NCBI GenBank assembly: GCA_022360335.1 | Contig: JAKSCZ010000517.1 | Span: forward strand, 1 to 17,932 | Reading direction: 5' to 3' | DNA from: Pseudomonadota bacterium | GTDB taxonomy: Bacteria > Pseudomonadota > Gammaproteobacteria > Steroidobacterales > Woeseiaceae | DNA length: 17,932 nt | Part shown: positions 6,650-14,621 of the stretch, one piece after another | How the letters are laid out: each line of letters starts with the position of its first letter | How positions within the stretch are numbered: position 1 is the first letter of the stretch | Program-made: the position numbers and the translations under genes | Notes under the pieces: model-generated | Database searches by the model: none | Told to the model about the DNA's origin: nothing | Seen by the model: the letters and a program-made list of their open reading frames with translations, nothing else

Positions 6650-7633
6650 TTGCCTGACACACCGACGAACGACGACCTTCTGGCGCTGGCCGCCGGCGTG
6701 CTCGACACCGAGGCGCGCGCCATCGAGGCGCTCAAGCCGCGCCTCGACGACGACTTCATCGCCGCCTGCAACCTGTGTCTGAACACACCGGGCCGTGTCG
6801 TCGTAACCGGCATGGGAAAGTCCGGACACGTCAGCAACAAGATCGCCGCGACGCTCGCATCGACCGGGACGCCGGCCTTCTTCATGCACCCGGCTGAGGC
6901 CAGCCACGGAGACCTCGGCATGATCACGAGCCAGGATCTGCTGCTCGCGGTCTCCTATTCGGGCGAAACCGACGAAGTCGTGACGATCCTGCCCGTCGTC
7001 AAACGCATCGGCGCGAGACTGTTGTCGATGACGGGCAACCCGAAATCGACGATGGCGCGCGCCGCCGACGTGCATCTCGATATCAGTGTCAGCGAGGAAG
7101 CCTGTCCGCTGAACCTCGCGCCGACGGCCAGCACGACCGCGACACTCGCGATGGGCGACGCGCTGGCGGTCGCGCTGCTGGAGAAACGCGGCTTCACCGC
7201 CGAGGACTTCGCCCGATCCCATCCGAGCGGCGTGCTCGGCAAGCGCCTGTTGCTGCGCGTCTCGGACGTCATGCATACAGGGGACCGCATTCCACAAGTC
7301 GGAGCCGACGTTACCTTGCGCGACGCGCTGCTCGAAATGACGGCCAAGGCGCTCGGCATGACGGCGATCGTGGATGACGAGCGTCGCATCCTCGGCATCT
7401 TCACCGACGGCGACCTGCGACGGACGCTCGACGCCGGGGCCGACATCCGCGAAACCGCGATCCGCGACGTCATGCACGCCGACTGCAAGACCGTGGACCG
7501 GCACACGCTGGCCGCCGAGGCATTGCGCATGCTCGAGGAGAACAAGATCACGGGGCTTCTCGTCACCGACGACGACGGTACGCTGGTCGGTGCGCTGAAC
7601 ATCCACGACCTGTTCCGCGAGGGCCTGATGTGA
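6650..7633 (+). CDS. kdsD: arabinose-5-phosphate isomerase KdsD
   Basis: KdsD converts ribulose-5-phosphate to arabinose-5-phosphate, the first step toward Kdo for lipopolysaccharide. The 327-residue product has an N-terminal SIS sugar-isomerase domain (about 35-190) with GMGKSGH and SYSGET, then two CBS domains (about 205-265 and 270-327). The four residues implicated in catalysis in E. coli (K59, E111, E152, H193) appear as K57, E109, E150 and H191, the same spacing. The start must be TTG at 6650: it gives the family length (E. coli 328), has GGGGCGAG just upstream, and no ATG or GTG is available in frame between the yrbG stop and the SIS domain. The end overlaps kdsC by 4 bases. Confidence 0.96.
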   Translation: MPDTPTNDDLLALAAGVLDTEARAIEALKPRLDDDFIAACNLCLNTPGRVVVTGMGKSGHVSNKIAATLASTGTPAFFMHPAEASHGDLGMITSQDLLLAVSYSGETDEVVTILPVVKRIGARLLSMTGNPKSTMARAADVHLDISVSEEACPLNLAPTASTTATLAMGDALAVALLEKRGFTAEDFARSHPSGVLGKRLLLRVSDVMHTGDRIPQVGADVTLRDALLEMTAKALGMTAIVDDERRILGIFTDGDLRRTLDAGADIRETAIRDVMHADCKTVDRHTLAAEALRMLEENKITGLLVTDDDGTLVGALNIHDLFREGLM

Positions 7634-8133
7634 GCAGCCGGCCGGACAGGCTCGGCGAACTCCGGCTCGTCGCATTCGACGTCGACGGCGTGTTCACGGA
7701 CGGCCGTTTCTACCTTGCCGACGACGGCACCGAGACCAAGGCCTTCCACACACAGGACGGCTACGGCGTGCGCCGCCTGCTCGAGTCGGGCGTCGCGGTC
7801 GCCGTCATCAGCGGACGAAGCTCGCCCGCGGTCGAGAAGCGCATGGCCGAACTCGGCGTGCGGCACACGATACTGGCCTGCAAGGACAAGGTCGCGGCCC
7901 TCGACGAGCTCGCCGCATCGCTCGGCATCGCGGTCGATACCTGTGCCTACGTCGGCGACGACCTGCCCGACCTCGCCCTGCTCCGGCGCGTCGGGTTCTC
8001 CGTGGCCGTCGCCAACGCGGTGCCGGCTCTGCACGACTGCTGCGACTACGTCACCAGGAACGCCGGCGGTTTCGGCGCGGTCCGGGAGGTCTGCGACCTC
8101 GTCGTCGCGGCGAGACGACGCGATACGGGATGA
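7630..8133 (+). CDS. kdsC: 3-deoxy-D-manno-octulosonate 8-phosphate phosphatase KdsC
   Basis: KdsC removes the phosphate from Kdo-8-phosphate, the last step before Kdo activation. The 167-residue product is a C0-type HAD phosphatase with no cap domain. It shows the nucleophile motif D17-V-D19-G, the SGRSS motif (61-65), a lysine near 87 and the magnesium motif GDDLPD (109-114). These proteins work as tetramers. The GTG start overlaps the kdsD stop (GTGA) and the stop overlaps the lptC ATG (ATGA), so it is translated as part of a coupled chain. Length is normal or slightly short against E. coli (188), the difference being at the N-terminus. Confidence 0.95.
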   Translation: MSSRPDRLGELRLVAFDVDGVFTDGRFYLADDGTETKAFHTQDGYGVRRLLESGVAVAVISGRSSPAVEKRMAELGVRHTILACKDKVAALDELAASLGIAVDTCAYVGDDLPDLALLRRVGFSVAVANAVPALHDCCDYVTRNAGGFGAVREVCDLVVAARRRDTG

Positions 8134-8687
8134 GCCCGCGCGCCGTTTCTCTGATCGTCCTGTTGACGGCGGCGGCCATCGGCAGCTGGTACCTGGCGCG
8201 TATCGATCGCAGCGCCGAAGTCGACGCCGTGCCCTACGACACGGAACACCGGGGCTATTATCTGAAATCCGCACGTATCCTCGGCACCGACGCCGACGGC
8301 AGCCTGCTGTACGAGATCGAGGCGGCCCACGCGCAGCAGGAAACGCGGGACCGGGTCGAGTTCACCGGGGTGCGCGTGCACTACTCGCCCGACGCCGAGA
8401 TTCCCTGGGTCGTACATGCCGATGCGGCGACGCTGCGTGAAGGCAGCCCGCGCATCGCACTGCGGGGTCACGTCCGCGCCGTCGGCAAGTCGGGTGACGA
8501 CGATCAGGACACCGAGATCCGGACGCAGTATCTCGAACTCGATCCCGAACGTTATGTCGCCGAGACCGACGAACGCGTGCAGATTCGCGTCGGGGCCCGC
8601 AGCCTGACGGCGACGGGCATGCTAGCATCACTCAACGACAATACGGTCGAACTCAAATCCAACGTTCGCGGAAAGATCGTCCCCTGA
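8130..8687 (+). CDS. lptC: LPS export ABC transporter periplasmic protein LptC
   Basis: LptC is a single-pass inner-membrane protein that receives LPS from LptBFG and hands it to LptA. The 185-residue product has one N-terminal hydrophobic segment (about 5-23) and a periplasmic domain rich in short alternating beta strands, as in the LptC/OstA-like jellyroll. Sequence conservation in LptC is low, so the call depends on this layout, the length (E. coli 191) and its place between kdsC and lptA. The motif YYLKSARILGTDADG resembles the start of the LptC domain. The ATG overlaps the kdsC stop by four bases, and lptA starts two bases after its stop. Confidence 0.92.
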   Translation: MSPRAVSLIVLLTAAAIGSWYLARIDRSAEVDAVPYDTEHRGYYLKSARILGTDADGSLLYEIEAAHAQQETRDRVEFTGVRVHYSPDAEIPWVVHADAATLREGSPRIALRGHVRAVGKSGDDDQDTEIRTQYLELDPERYVAETDERVQIRVGARSLTATGMLASLNDNTVELKSNVRGKIVP

Positions 8688-8689
8688 GA

Positions 8690-9346
8690 ATGCGCTCCCG
8701 ACTACGTCATTTGCTGCCCCGGCTGTCCTGTATCGCATTGCTCGCGCCGTCTCCCGGGACCCTGGCCCAGGGCAACGACCTCGACATGCGCCTGCCGATG
8801 GACATCGACGCCGACAACACGACGATCGACGGCAAGCATTCGATGATCATCTTCAACGGCCTGCGGCTGACGCAGGGCCGCGTCAGCATCCAGGCCGACG
8901 AGGGGCGCGCAGCGCGCATGGAACTCGAGGACAGCTACTGGAACTTCACGGGAAACGTCGTCATCGACGTCGGCGACGGGCGTATCGAGTGCGATTCGGC
9001 CGAGCTGCTGTTCGACGAGTTTCGCCTCCGGGAAGCGGTCGTGACGGGGTCGCCGGCCACCTACGAACTGCGGCGGCCGGGCAGCCGGGATATCACCTAT
9101 GCCGAGGCGGGGCGGCTCGAATACGATGTCGACGCGGGCGTCATCGAGTTCTCGGAGGAGGCGACGATTACCGAAGGCGGCAACCAGATCACGTCCAGCG
9201 TGCTCGTCTACCACATCGCCGACCAGCGAATCAATGCGGATTCCGCCGGCGAGGAGGCGGGTCGCGTGCACATCACCTATACGCCGGCCAACGGCGTCGA
9301 CACCGCCTCTGCCGACGAAACGAGCGACCCGGACGAGTCGCAATGA
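8690..9346 (+). CDS. lptA: LPS transport periplasmic protein LptA
   Basis: LptA forms the periplasmic bridge that carries LPS from LptC to the outer-membrane LptDE complex. The 218-residue product has a signal peptide (about 1-26, ending TLA before QGND) and an OstA-type domain (about 35-175), with strand-turn repeats such as GRVSIQADEGRAARM and GRIECDSAELLF. The tail after residue 190 is acidic and probably disordered, making it longer than E. coli LptA (185). It sits between lptC (2-bp gap) and lptB (4-bp overlap, ATGA). Confidence 0.94.
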   Translation: MRSRLRHLLPRLSCIALLAPSPGTLAQGNDLDMRLPMDIDADNTTIDGKHSMIIFNGLRLTQGRVSIQADEGRAARMELEDSYWNFTGNVVIDVGDGRIECDSAELLFDEFRLREAVVTGSPATYELRRPGSRDITYAEAGRLEYDVDAGVIEFSEEATITEGGNQITSSVLVYHIADQRINADSAGEEAGRVHITYTPANGVDTASADETSDPDESQ

Positions 9347-10068
9347 GTATTCTCAGCGTCCAGCACATCTCCAAGAGCTACAAACTGCGCAAGGTCGTCA
9401 AGGGGATTTCTCTGGAAATAAAGAGTGGGGAGGTCGTCGGCCTGCTCGGCCCCAACGGCGCGGGGAAGACCACGGCGTTCTACATGATCGTCGGCCTGAT
9501 CGCGGCCGACAGCGGCACGATCCTGCTGGACGGCAAGGACCTGACCGCGCTCCCGATGCACCGGCGCGCGAGGCTCGGACTCGGCTACCTGCCGCAGGAA
9601 GCTTCGATATTCCGCAAGCTCACGGTCGAACAGAATATTCTCGCGATCCTCGAGAACCGCGACGATCTCGACGGTGCGGGGCGTGAGGGAGAACTCGAAA
9701 AACTGCTCGACGAACTCCACGTCGGGCACGTACGCGGGAGCCTCGGCATCAGCCTGTCCGGCGGCGAACGGCGACGCGTCGAAATCGCCCGCGCGCTGGC
9801 GGCCAATCCGCTGTTCGTCCTGCTCGACGAGCCTTTCGCCGGCGTCGATCCCATCTCGGTGCTCGACATCCAGCGCATCATCCGGCACCTGTGCGAACGC
9901 GGTATCGGCGTCCTGATCACTGACCATAATGTCCGCGAGACGCTCGGCATCTGCGGGCACGCGTACATACTGAGCGACGGAGCCCTTATCGCGGAAGGCT
10001 CCCCGGAGGAAATCCTCGAGAATCAACACGTTCGAGAAGTGTATCTCGGACAGGAGTTCAAGCTCTGA
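9343..10068 (+). CDS. lptB: LPS export ABC transporter ATP-binding protein LptB
   Basis: LptB is the cytoplasmic ATPase that powers LPS extraction with LptF and LptG, which are not in this window. The 241-residue product (same length as E. coli) has all ABC motifs: Walker A GPNGAGKT (36-43), Q-loop Q85, signature LSGGE (138-142), Walker B FVLLDE with catalytic E163, and the switch histidine H195 in TDHN. The start overlaps the lptA stop by four bases. A 65-bp gap follows before rpoN, without a clear terminator, so rpoN is probably co-transcribed as in other gammaproteobacteria. Confidence 0.97.
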   Translation: MSILSVQHISKSYKLRKVVKGISLEIKSGEVVGLLGPNGAGKTTAFYMIVGLIAADSGTILLDGKDLTALPMHRRARLGLGYLPQEASIFRKLTVEQNILAILENRDDLDGAGREGELEKLLDELHVGHVRGSLGISLSGGERRRVEIARALAANPLFVLLDEPFAGVDPISVLDIQRIIRHLCERGIGVLITDHNVRETLGICGHAYILSDGALIAEGSPEEILENQHVREVYLGQEFKL

Positions 10069-10133
10069 GGCACACTGTACGAACTCACACCTTGTGTTCG
10101 GGCATCTGAACCCTACACCGTCGGCAGAAGGCA

Positions 10134-11528
10134 ATGCTCAAACCATCGCTGCAGCTAAAACTCGGTCAGACCCTGACCATGACGCCGCAATTGCAACAGG
10201 CGATCCGGTTACTGCAGCTGCCCGTCCTCGACCTGAATGCCCAGATCCAGGAAGCGCTCGAAGAGAACATCATGCTCGAGATGGAGGACCTGCCCGACGT
10301 CCCGAGCACCGGCGCCGAGACCACGGCCGAAGTCGAGACCGTCAAGGCCGACGAGCTGTGGCAGACGCGCGCCGCCGCACGCATCCAGGACGGCGGCTGG
10401 AACGGCGAAGGGCGGCCGATCACCGAATTCGCCGACGAGTCCGGCCAGACCTTGCGCGATCACCTGCTGTGGCAACTCGAGATGGAGCATTTCTCCCCGC
10501 GAGAGGTCGTCATCGGCGCAGCGATCGTCGACTCGATCAACGACGACGGCTACTTCGAGGCCGGTCTGGACGAGATTCTGGACAGCCTCGACGAGACACC
10601 GCCCGTCGAGGAGTCCGAAGTCGAGCGAACGCTGACCAGGGTTCAGCGCCTGGATCCGATCGGCGTCGGTGCGCGCTCGCTGTCGGAGTGCATCGTTCTG
10701 CAGCTCAGTCAGCTGGACTGGGAGACGCCCGGCCTGCAACTCGCCATCGAGATCGCGAGCGACCACCTCGATCTCGTCGCGACCCGGGACTACGGCGAGC
10801 TGCGGCGCGGACTTCGCGTGACCGAGGACGGCCTGCACGACGCACTGGCGCTGATCCGCGGCTGCAATCCGCGGCCCGGCCTTGCCGTGAGCCCGGCGGC
10901 CGCCGAATACGTCGTTCCCGACGTCTTCGTACGCAAGATCGACAACAAGTGGCAGGTCGAGATCAGTCCGACCGGCGTGCCGCGAATTTCGGTGAACCAG
11001 CAGTATGCGAGGCTCCTGCGCGGCAGCGGCGAGCACCCGGTGCTGAAGTCCCAGCTGCAGGAGGCGCGCTGGTTGATCCGCAGCCTCGAAATCCGCAACG
11101 AAACGCTGCTCAAGGTCGCGACCAGCATCGTGTCGCGTCAGACCGACTTCCTCGAACACGGCGACGAAGCGATGAAACCCATGGTGCTTCGCGATATCGC
11201 CGAGGAGATCGGCATGCACGAATCGACGATTTCGCGGGTAACGACGAACAAGTTCATGCACACGCCGCGCGGCGTGTTCGAATTCAAGTACTTCTTCTCC
11301 TCGCACCTTTCGACGGCCAGCGGTGAGGATCAGTCCTCGACCTCGGTCCGCGCGAAAATACGCAAACTGATCAGCGCCGAGAATCCGGCCAAGCCGCTTT
11401 CCGACAGCAAGATCACCAACTTACTCAAAGAGGAAGGTATTTCGGTTGCGAGAAGGACGGTCGCGAAGTACCGTGAAGCCATGAGTATCCCCTCGTCGAG
11501 CGAACGCAGGGTTCGTGAACTGAGGTAG
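10134..11528 (+). CDS. rpoN: RNA polymerase sigma-54 factor RpoN
   Basis: Sigma-54 directs RNA polymerase to -24/-12 promoters that need an AAA+ activator. The 464-residue product (E. coli 477) has the glutamine/leucine-rich region I (LGQTLTMTPQLQQAIRLLQL, within 10-30), an acidic region II (about 50-100), a core-binding domain, a helix-turn-helix (about 351-372, MHESTISRVT) and the diagnostic RpoN box ARRTVAKYRE at 439-448. The ATG has AGAAGG just upstream. The window contains no sigma-54 activator, and I found no convincing -24/-12 promoter. Its targets could include nitrogen, motility or envelope genes elsewhere. Confidence 0.97.
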   Translation: MLKPSLQLKLGQTLTMTPQLQQAIRLLQLPVLDLNAQIQEALEENIMLEMEDLPDVPSTGAETTAEVETVKADELWQTRAAARIQDGGWNGEGRPITEFADESGQTLRDHLLWQLEMEHFSPREVVIGAAIVDSINDDGYFEAGLDEILDSLDETPPVEESEVERTLTRVQRLDPIGVGARSLSECIVLQLSQLDWETPGLQLAIEIASDHLDLVATRDYGELRRGLRVTEDGLHDALALIRGCNPRPGLAVSPAAAEYVVPDVFVRKIDNKWQVEISPTGVPRISVNQQYARLLRGSGEHPVLKSQLQEARWLIRSLEIRNETLLKVATSIVSRQTDFLEHGDEAMKPMVLRDIAEEIGMHESTISRVTTNKFMHTPRGVFEFKYFFSSHLSTASGEDQSSTSVRAKIRKLISAENPAKPLSDSKITNLLKEEGISVARRTVAKYREAMSIPSSSERRVRELR

Positions 11529-11542
11529 ACCTCAACCCGCTG

Positions 11543-11560
11543 GAAAATCAAGGAATTTTC
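11543..11560 (+). repeat. small hairpin just before the hpf ribosome site
   Basis: GAAAAT-CAAGGA-ATTTTC is a perfect 6-bp inverted repeat with a six-base loop, ending next to the GGGAGA ribosome site of hpf. It is A/U-rich and weak, so any role in controlling hpf translation is only a possibility. Confidence 0.3.
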
Positions 11561-11571
11561 GGGAGACCATT

Positions 11572-11892
11572 ATGCAGTTGAACGTTTCAGGCCACCACGT
11601 CGAGGTAACCGCATCCCTGAGATCCTACGTCGGTGAAAAGATGGACAAGATTGCCCGGCACTTCGACATCGTGTCCGACGTCAAATGTATCCTGACCGTC
11701 GAGAAGCTGGAGCACAAGGCGGAAGCGACGGCGAGCGTCAACGGCGGCACGATCTACTGCGATCACGTCGAGGAAGACATGTACGCCGCCATCGACGGCC
11801 TCGTCGACAAGCTCGAGCGACGGGTTCGCAAGTACAAGGAAAAGCTCGTCGACCATCACGCAAGAGACAAACACAAGACCCGGTACGCCTGA
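11572..11892 (+). CDS. hpf: ribosome hibernation-promoting factor HPF (short form)
   Basis: HPF binds the 30S decoding site in stationary phase and promotes inactive ribosome dimers. The 106-residue product is of the short type and lacks the long-form C-terminal dimerisation domain. Recognisable parts are MQLNVSGHHVEVT, LRSYVGEKMDKIARHFD and the basic C-terminal helix DKLERRVRKYKEKLVDHH. The start has GGGAGA seven bases upstream. It lies between rpoN and ptsN, as in Pseudomonas and E. coli. Confidence 0.95.
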   Translation: MQLNVSGHHVEVTASLRSYVGEKMDKIARHFDIVSDVKCILTVEKLEHKAEATASVNGGTIYCDHVEEDMYAAIDGLVDKLERRVRKYKEKLVDHHARDKHKTRYA

Positions 11893-11918
11893 CCTGGCGA
11901 TCGAGACGCAGTCGCCGC

Positions 11919-11933
11919 CGCGGCTGCGCCGCG
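11919..11933 (+). repeat. GC hairpin in the hpf-ptsN gap
   Basis: CGCGGC-TGC-GCCGCG is a perfect 6-bp stem with a three-base loop, followed only by TTTCC. It could slow polymerase or act as a weak attenuator between hpf and ptsN. The T-run is too short for a confident terminator. This gap of 66 bp has no other visible signal. Confidence 0.3.
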
Positions 11934-11958
11934 TTTCCGAAAACATCCCGCCAAACCT

Positions 11959-12438
11959 ATGCCGCTCCAAGAAATCATCAAGCCCGACGGCGTGTTGTGC
12001 AACGCGACGGCGCGCAGCAAAAAGCACTGTCTCGAAATCCTGAGTGAACTCCTGGTCCGCTCCTACGCCGACATCGCGAGTGACGACATCTTCGAATGCC
12101 TGATCGATCGCGAACGACTCGGCTGCACCAGCCTCAACCGCGGCGCGGCGTTCCCGCACTGCCGCGTCGGGGGCATCGACCGCAGCGTCGCCGTCATGAT
12201 CAAGCTGTCGGAGCCCGTCGACTTCGATTCACCGGACGGCGAACCGGTCGATCTGGTCATCGGCATGATGGTCCCGGAGGACGTGGACGACGGCCATCGC
12301 GCCGACATAAAACTCGTCACCGACGTGCTCGCCGACGAGGGACTGCGTGTCCGCTTGCGCGAAATGACCCGCAGCAAAGACCTGTATGACGCACTGATCG
12401 ACGGCGCGGACACGACATGCCGGAAGAATTGCGCCTGA
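11959..12438 (+). CDS. ptsN: PTS IIA-like nitrogen regulatory protein PtsN (EIIA-Ntr)
   Basis: PtsN is the terminal phospho-acceptor of the nitrogen phosphotransferase system and regulates potassium transport and envelope and nitrogen functions by binding partners. The 159-residue product is a PTS EIIA type-2 domain. The expected phosphorylated histidine is H67 in FPHCRV (H73 in E. coli) and the second active-site histidine is probably H113. The start has no clear Shine-Dalgarno sequence. The end overlaps rapZ by 22 bases. Its usual phosphate donor NPr (ptsO) is normally just after rapZ but is not in this window. Confidence 0.94.
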   Translation: MPLQEIIKPDGVLCNATARSKKHCLEILSELLVRSYADIASDDIFECLIDRERLGCTSLNRGAAFPHCRVGGIDRSVAVMIKLSEPVDFDSPDGEPVDLVIGMMVPEDVDDGHRADIKLVTDVLADEGLRVRLREMTRSKDLYDALIDGADTTCRKNCA

Positions 12439-13307
12439 TCGTCGTCAGCGGGCTCTCCGGCTCCGGGAAGTCCGTTGCACTGCGCGTCCTCGAAGATCTC
12501 GGCTACTACTGCATCGACAACCTGCCCGTCGGCCTGCTCGCATCGGCCGTCGACGAGATTCGCCGCAATGACGGCGGCTCGCCGGGCCTGCTCGCGGTCG
12601 GCGTCGATGCCCGCAGTCGTGCCGACGATCTGGACGCGCTTCCGGACCTGCTCCGGGAACTCCGGGACCGGGGGGTCGGCACGGACATGGTCTTCCTGCA
12701 TGCCAGCGACAGGACCCTGTTGCAGCGCTACGGCGATTCCCGCCGGCGCCACCCGCTCGCCGACGGCAGCACCCAGCTGCGCGCCGCGATCCGGTCCGAG
12801 CGCGCGATGCTCGCCGAGCTCGAATTGTCGGCCGATCTGGTCATCGATACGACGGCCACGAGCATCTACGAGCTCGCCGACATCATCCGCTCGCGTGTGG
12901 TCCGTCGCGAGGCCGGCTCGCTGTCGGTGCTGATCGAGTCCTTCGGTTTCAAGCACGGAATTCCCACCGACGCGGATTTCGTGTTCGATCTCAGGAGCCT
13001 GCCGAATCCTTACTGGACGCTCAAACTGCGCGGCCTGACGGGCAGGGACCAGGAGGTCCGCGACTTCCTCGACCGGCAAGAGACCTTCGCGGACATGTTC
13101 GACGACATCAGCGACTTCCTCGCGCGCTGGGTACCGCATTACAAAGAGGCGAATCGCGCGTACATGACCGTCGCGATCGGCTGCACGGGCGGCCAGCACC
13201 GCTCGGTCTACATGGCCGAGAAGATCGCGGGAAAGCTCAGGGAAATTCACGAGCCGGTCCTGACGCGCCACAACGCATTGCCCGAACGCCGGCTCACTCG
13301 GGATTGA
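12417..13307 (+). CDS. rapZ: RNase adapter protein RapZ
   Basis: In E. coli RapZ binds the small RNA GlmZ and presents it to RNase E, tuning glucosamine-6-phosphate synthase and thus cell-envelope precursor supply. The 296-residue product has a P-loop GLSGSGKS (12-19), the DNLP motif (34-37), and the conserved C-terminal GCTGGQHRS (255-263) with a basic tail that binds RNA. Length is close to E. coli (284). It starts inside ptsN. Its last 14 bases overlap the convergent patatin gene, so there is no room for a terminator or for ptsO. Confidence 0.96.
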   Translation: MPEELRLIVVSGLSGSGKSVALRVLEDLGYYCIDNLPVGLLASAVDEIRRNDGGSPGLLAVGVDARSRADDLDALPDLLRELRDRGVGTDMVFLHASDRTLLQRYGDSRRRHPLADGSTQLRAAIRSERAMLAELELSADLVIDTTATSIYELADIIRSRVVRREAGSLSVLIESFGFKHGIPTDADFVFDLRSLPNPYWTLKLRGLTGRDQEVRDFLDRQETFADMFDDISDFLARWVPHYKEANRAYMTVAIGCTGGQHRSVYMAEKIAGKLREIHEPVLTRHNALPERRLTRD

Positions 13308-14505
13308 ATGCCGACAGATCCCGTCTGACCCAACGCGGCGCGAACAGGCGTGGAACCTCCGCCCCCGTCACGAAGTCCCGCAATTCGTCCGCGACGTTCA
13401 GCGCGTCGCGGTACCCGAGTTCCATGAGCTCCCTCGTGTAAGCCCGCTCGAACAGCAGGAAGCTCAACAGTTTGTTCTCGCCGGGGCTGCGGCCGCCGAC
13501 CCCGCGCAGCAGCGCGCGGATCGCAAGCGGCAGCTCCTGCCGGTGTTTCTCTGCAATCGCCCGCAGATCCCGGCTCGGAACGACCAGCATCGTGTCGATG
13601 GGCCGCATCGGCCTGTCGCCGACCTTGAGTGTGCCTTTCGATACGACGTCGAGGAGTTCGTTGATGCGCGTGATGCGCTCGAGGTCGGAGTACAGGCCGT
13701 CCATGAACAACGTGTCCAGCATGTAGCCCGCGATCTGCGCGAAGCTGGGCGGACCGTCGGGCTCGGCGGTTTCCCCGCCGCCCGTCTCGTCGCGGATGCC
13801 GATCACCAGTATTCGATCGGCGCCGAGGTGAACGGCCGGGCTCAGCGGCGTCGCCTGGCGCATGGCGCCGTCGCCGAAATACTCGCCACCGATCCTGGCC
13901 GGCGGGAACAGCAGCGGCACGGCGATGCTCGCCATCAGGTGATCGAGATGCAGGGCGCTGCGGACGCCGACACGGCGGGTTCGCGACCAGGCGCGTCGTT
14001 CCCTGGCAGCCTGGAAGAAAGTCGTCGAGCGTGCCGACGCGTAGCCCGCCGCGGTCACGGCGACGGCGCTCAGGTGTCCCTCTTCTATCGAGGACTGGAT
14101 GCGGGGGAAGCGGATGTTACGGCTGAGGAGCGCCCGCAGCGGCGCGTTGTCGAGCATCGACTTCGGCGTACCGACGATGTAACCCCCGAGGACGATCGAC
14201 GCCAGCCAGTGCAGGCTGCTCCTGAGCATGGTCAGGCTGTCCGTGCGGAACACCTGGCCGCTACGGAAGTGCCCCCACACGCGCTCCAGCTCCGCCACCG
14301 CTACCCGGAACCGCCGGGCCTTGCTGGCCAGCACGACGGAATTGATCGCCCCGGCCGAGGTGCCGCTGATGACGGGGAAGGGGTTCACGCAGCCCGACGG
14401 CATATGCCTGGCCAGCGCCTTGAGCACGCCGACCTGGAACGCACCGCGCGCGCCACCGCCCGGCAACACCAGCGCCGTCTTGATTTCCTCGGGATGAATT
14501 CTCAC
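13294..14505 (-). CDS. patatin-like phospholipase family protein
   Basis: This 403-residue protein has an N-terminal patatin lipase domain (about 10-235). The oxyanion loop is GGGARG (16-21), the nucleophile S50 is in GTSAG, and the catalytic aspartate D212 is in GDGAMRQ. Patatin proteins use this Ser-Asp dyad to cleave acyl esters of lipids; the substrate is unknown. No signal peptide is seen, so it is likely cytoplasmic or membrane-associated. The C-terminal 170 residues (236-403) are not assignable to a domain by eye. The start is GTG at 14505: the domain begins almost at once, so the true start cannot be much later. No Shine-Dalgarno is visible, and a perfect TATAAT lies only 11 bp upstream. 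The 3' end overlaps rapZ by 14 bases. Confidence 0.9.
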   Translation of the reverse strand: MRIHPEEIKTALVLPGGGARGAFQVGVLKALARHMPSGCVNPFPVISGTSAGAINSVVLASKARRFRVAVAELERVWGHFRSGQVFRTDSLTMLRSSLHWLASIVLGGYIVGTPKSMLDNAPLRALLSRNIRFPRIQSSIEEGHLSAVAVTAAGYASARSTTFFQAARERRAWSRTRRVGVRSALHLDHLMASIAVPLLFPPARIGGEYFGDGAMRQATPLSPAVHLGADRILVIGIRDETGGGETAEPDGPPSFAQIAGYMLDTLFMDGLYSDLERITRINELLDVVSKGTLKVGDRPMRPIDTMLVVPSRDLRAIAEKHRQELPLAIRALLRGVGGRSPGENKLLSFLLFERAYTRELMELGYRDALNVADELRDFVTGAEVPRLFAPRWVRRDLSAFNPE

Positions 14506-14516
14506 TTCGATAGCGT

Positions 14517-14544
14517 ATTATAAGGCGCCCGGGATCGTTGCAAA
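14517..14544 (-). promoter_or_regulatory. candidate sigma-70 promoter of the patatin gene, nearly leaderless
   Basis: On the minus strand TTTGCA (14544-14539, four of six consensus bases) and a perfect TATAAT (14522-14517) are spaced by 16 bp. Transcription would start near 14510, only about five bases before the GTG at 14505. This fits the lack of a ribosome site there. Confidence 0.5.
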
Positions 14545-14571
14545 CGCGGCGGATCCCCTGAACCAACAGTC

Positions 14572-14585
14572 CTGACCAGGGTCAG
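14572..14585. repeat. inverted repeat upstream of the peroxiredoxin gene
   Basis: CTGACC-AG-GGTCAG is a perfect 6-bp inverted repeat with a two-base spacer, 37 bp before the peroxiredoxin ATG and in the divergent gap to the patatin gene. It is a reasonable operator candidate. No binding protein can be named. Confidence 0.35.
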
Positions 14586-14621
14586 ATTCGTGGCAACAGT
14601 CAGCATCCGGGGGTAACCGTT

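Noticed and set aside
10069..10133. Possible hairpin or separate promoter between lptB and rpoN
   Set aside because: Only a weak ACAC-CTT-GTGT stem is present, and no -35/-10 pair at proper spacing. Co-transcription with lptB is the simpler reading.
14591..14605. TGGCA...GCA resembling a sigma-54 -24/-12 promoter upstream of the peroxiredoxin gene
   Set aside because: The spacing between the GG and GC elements is one base short of the required value and the -12 element is poor, so I do not call it.
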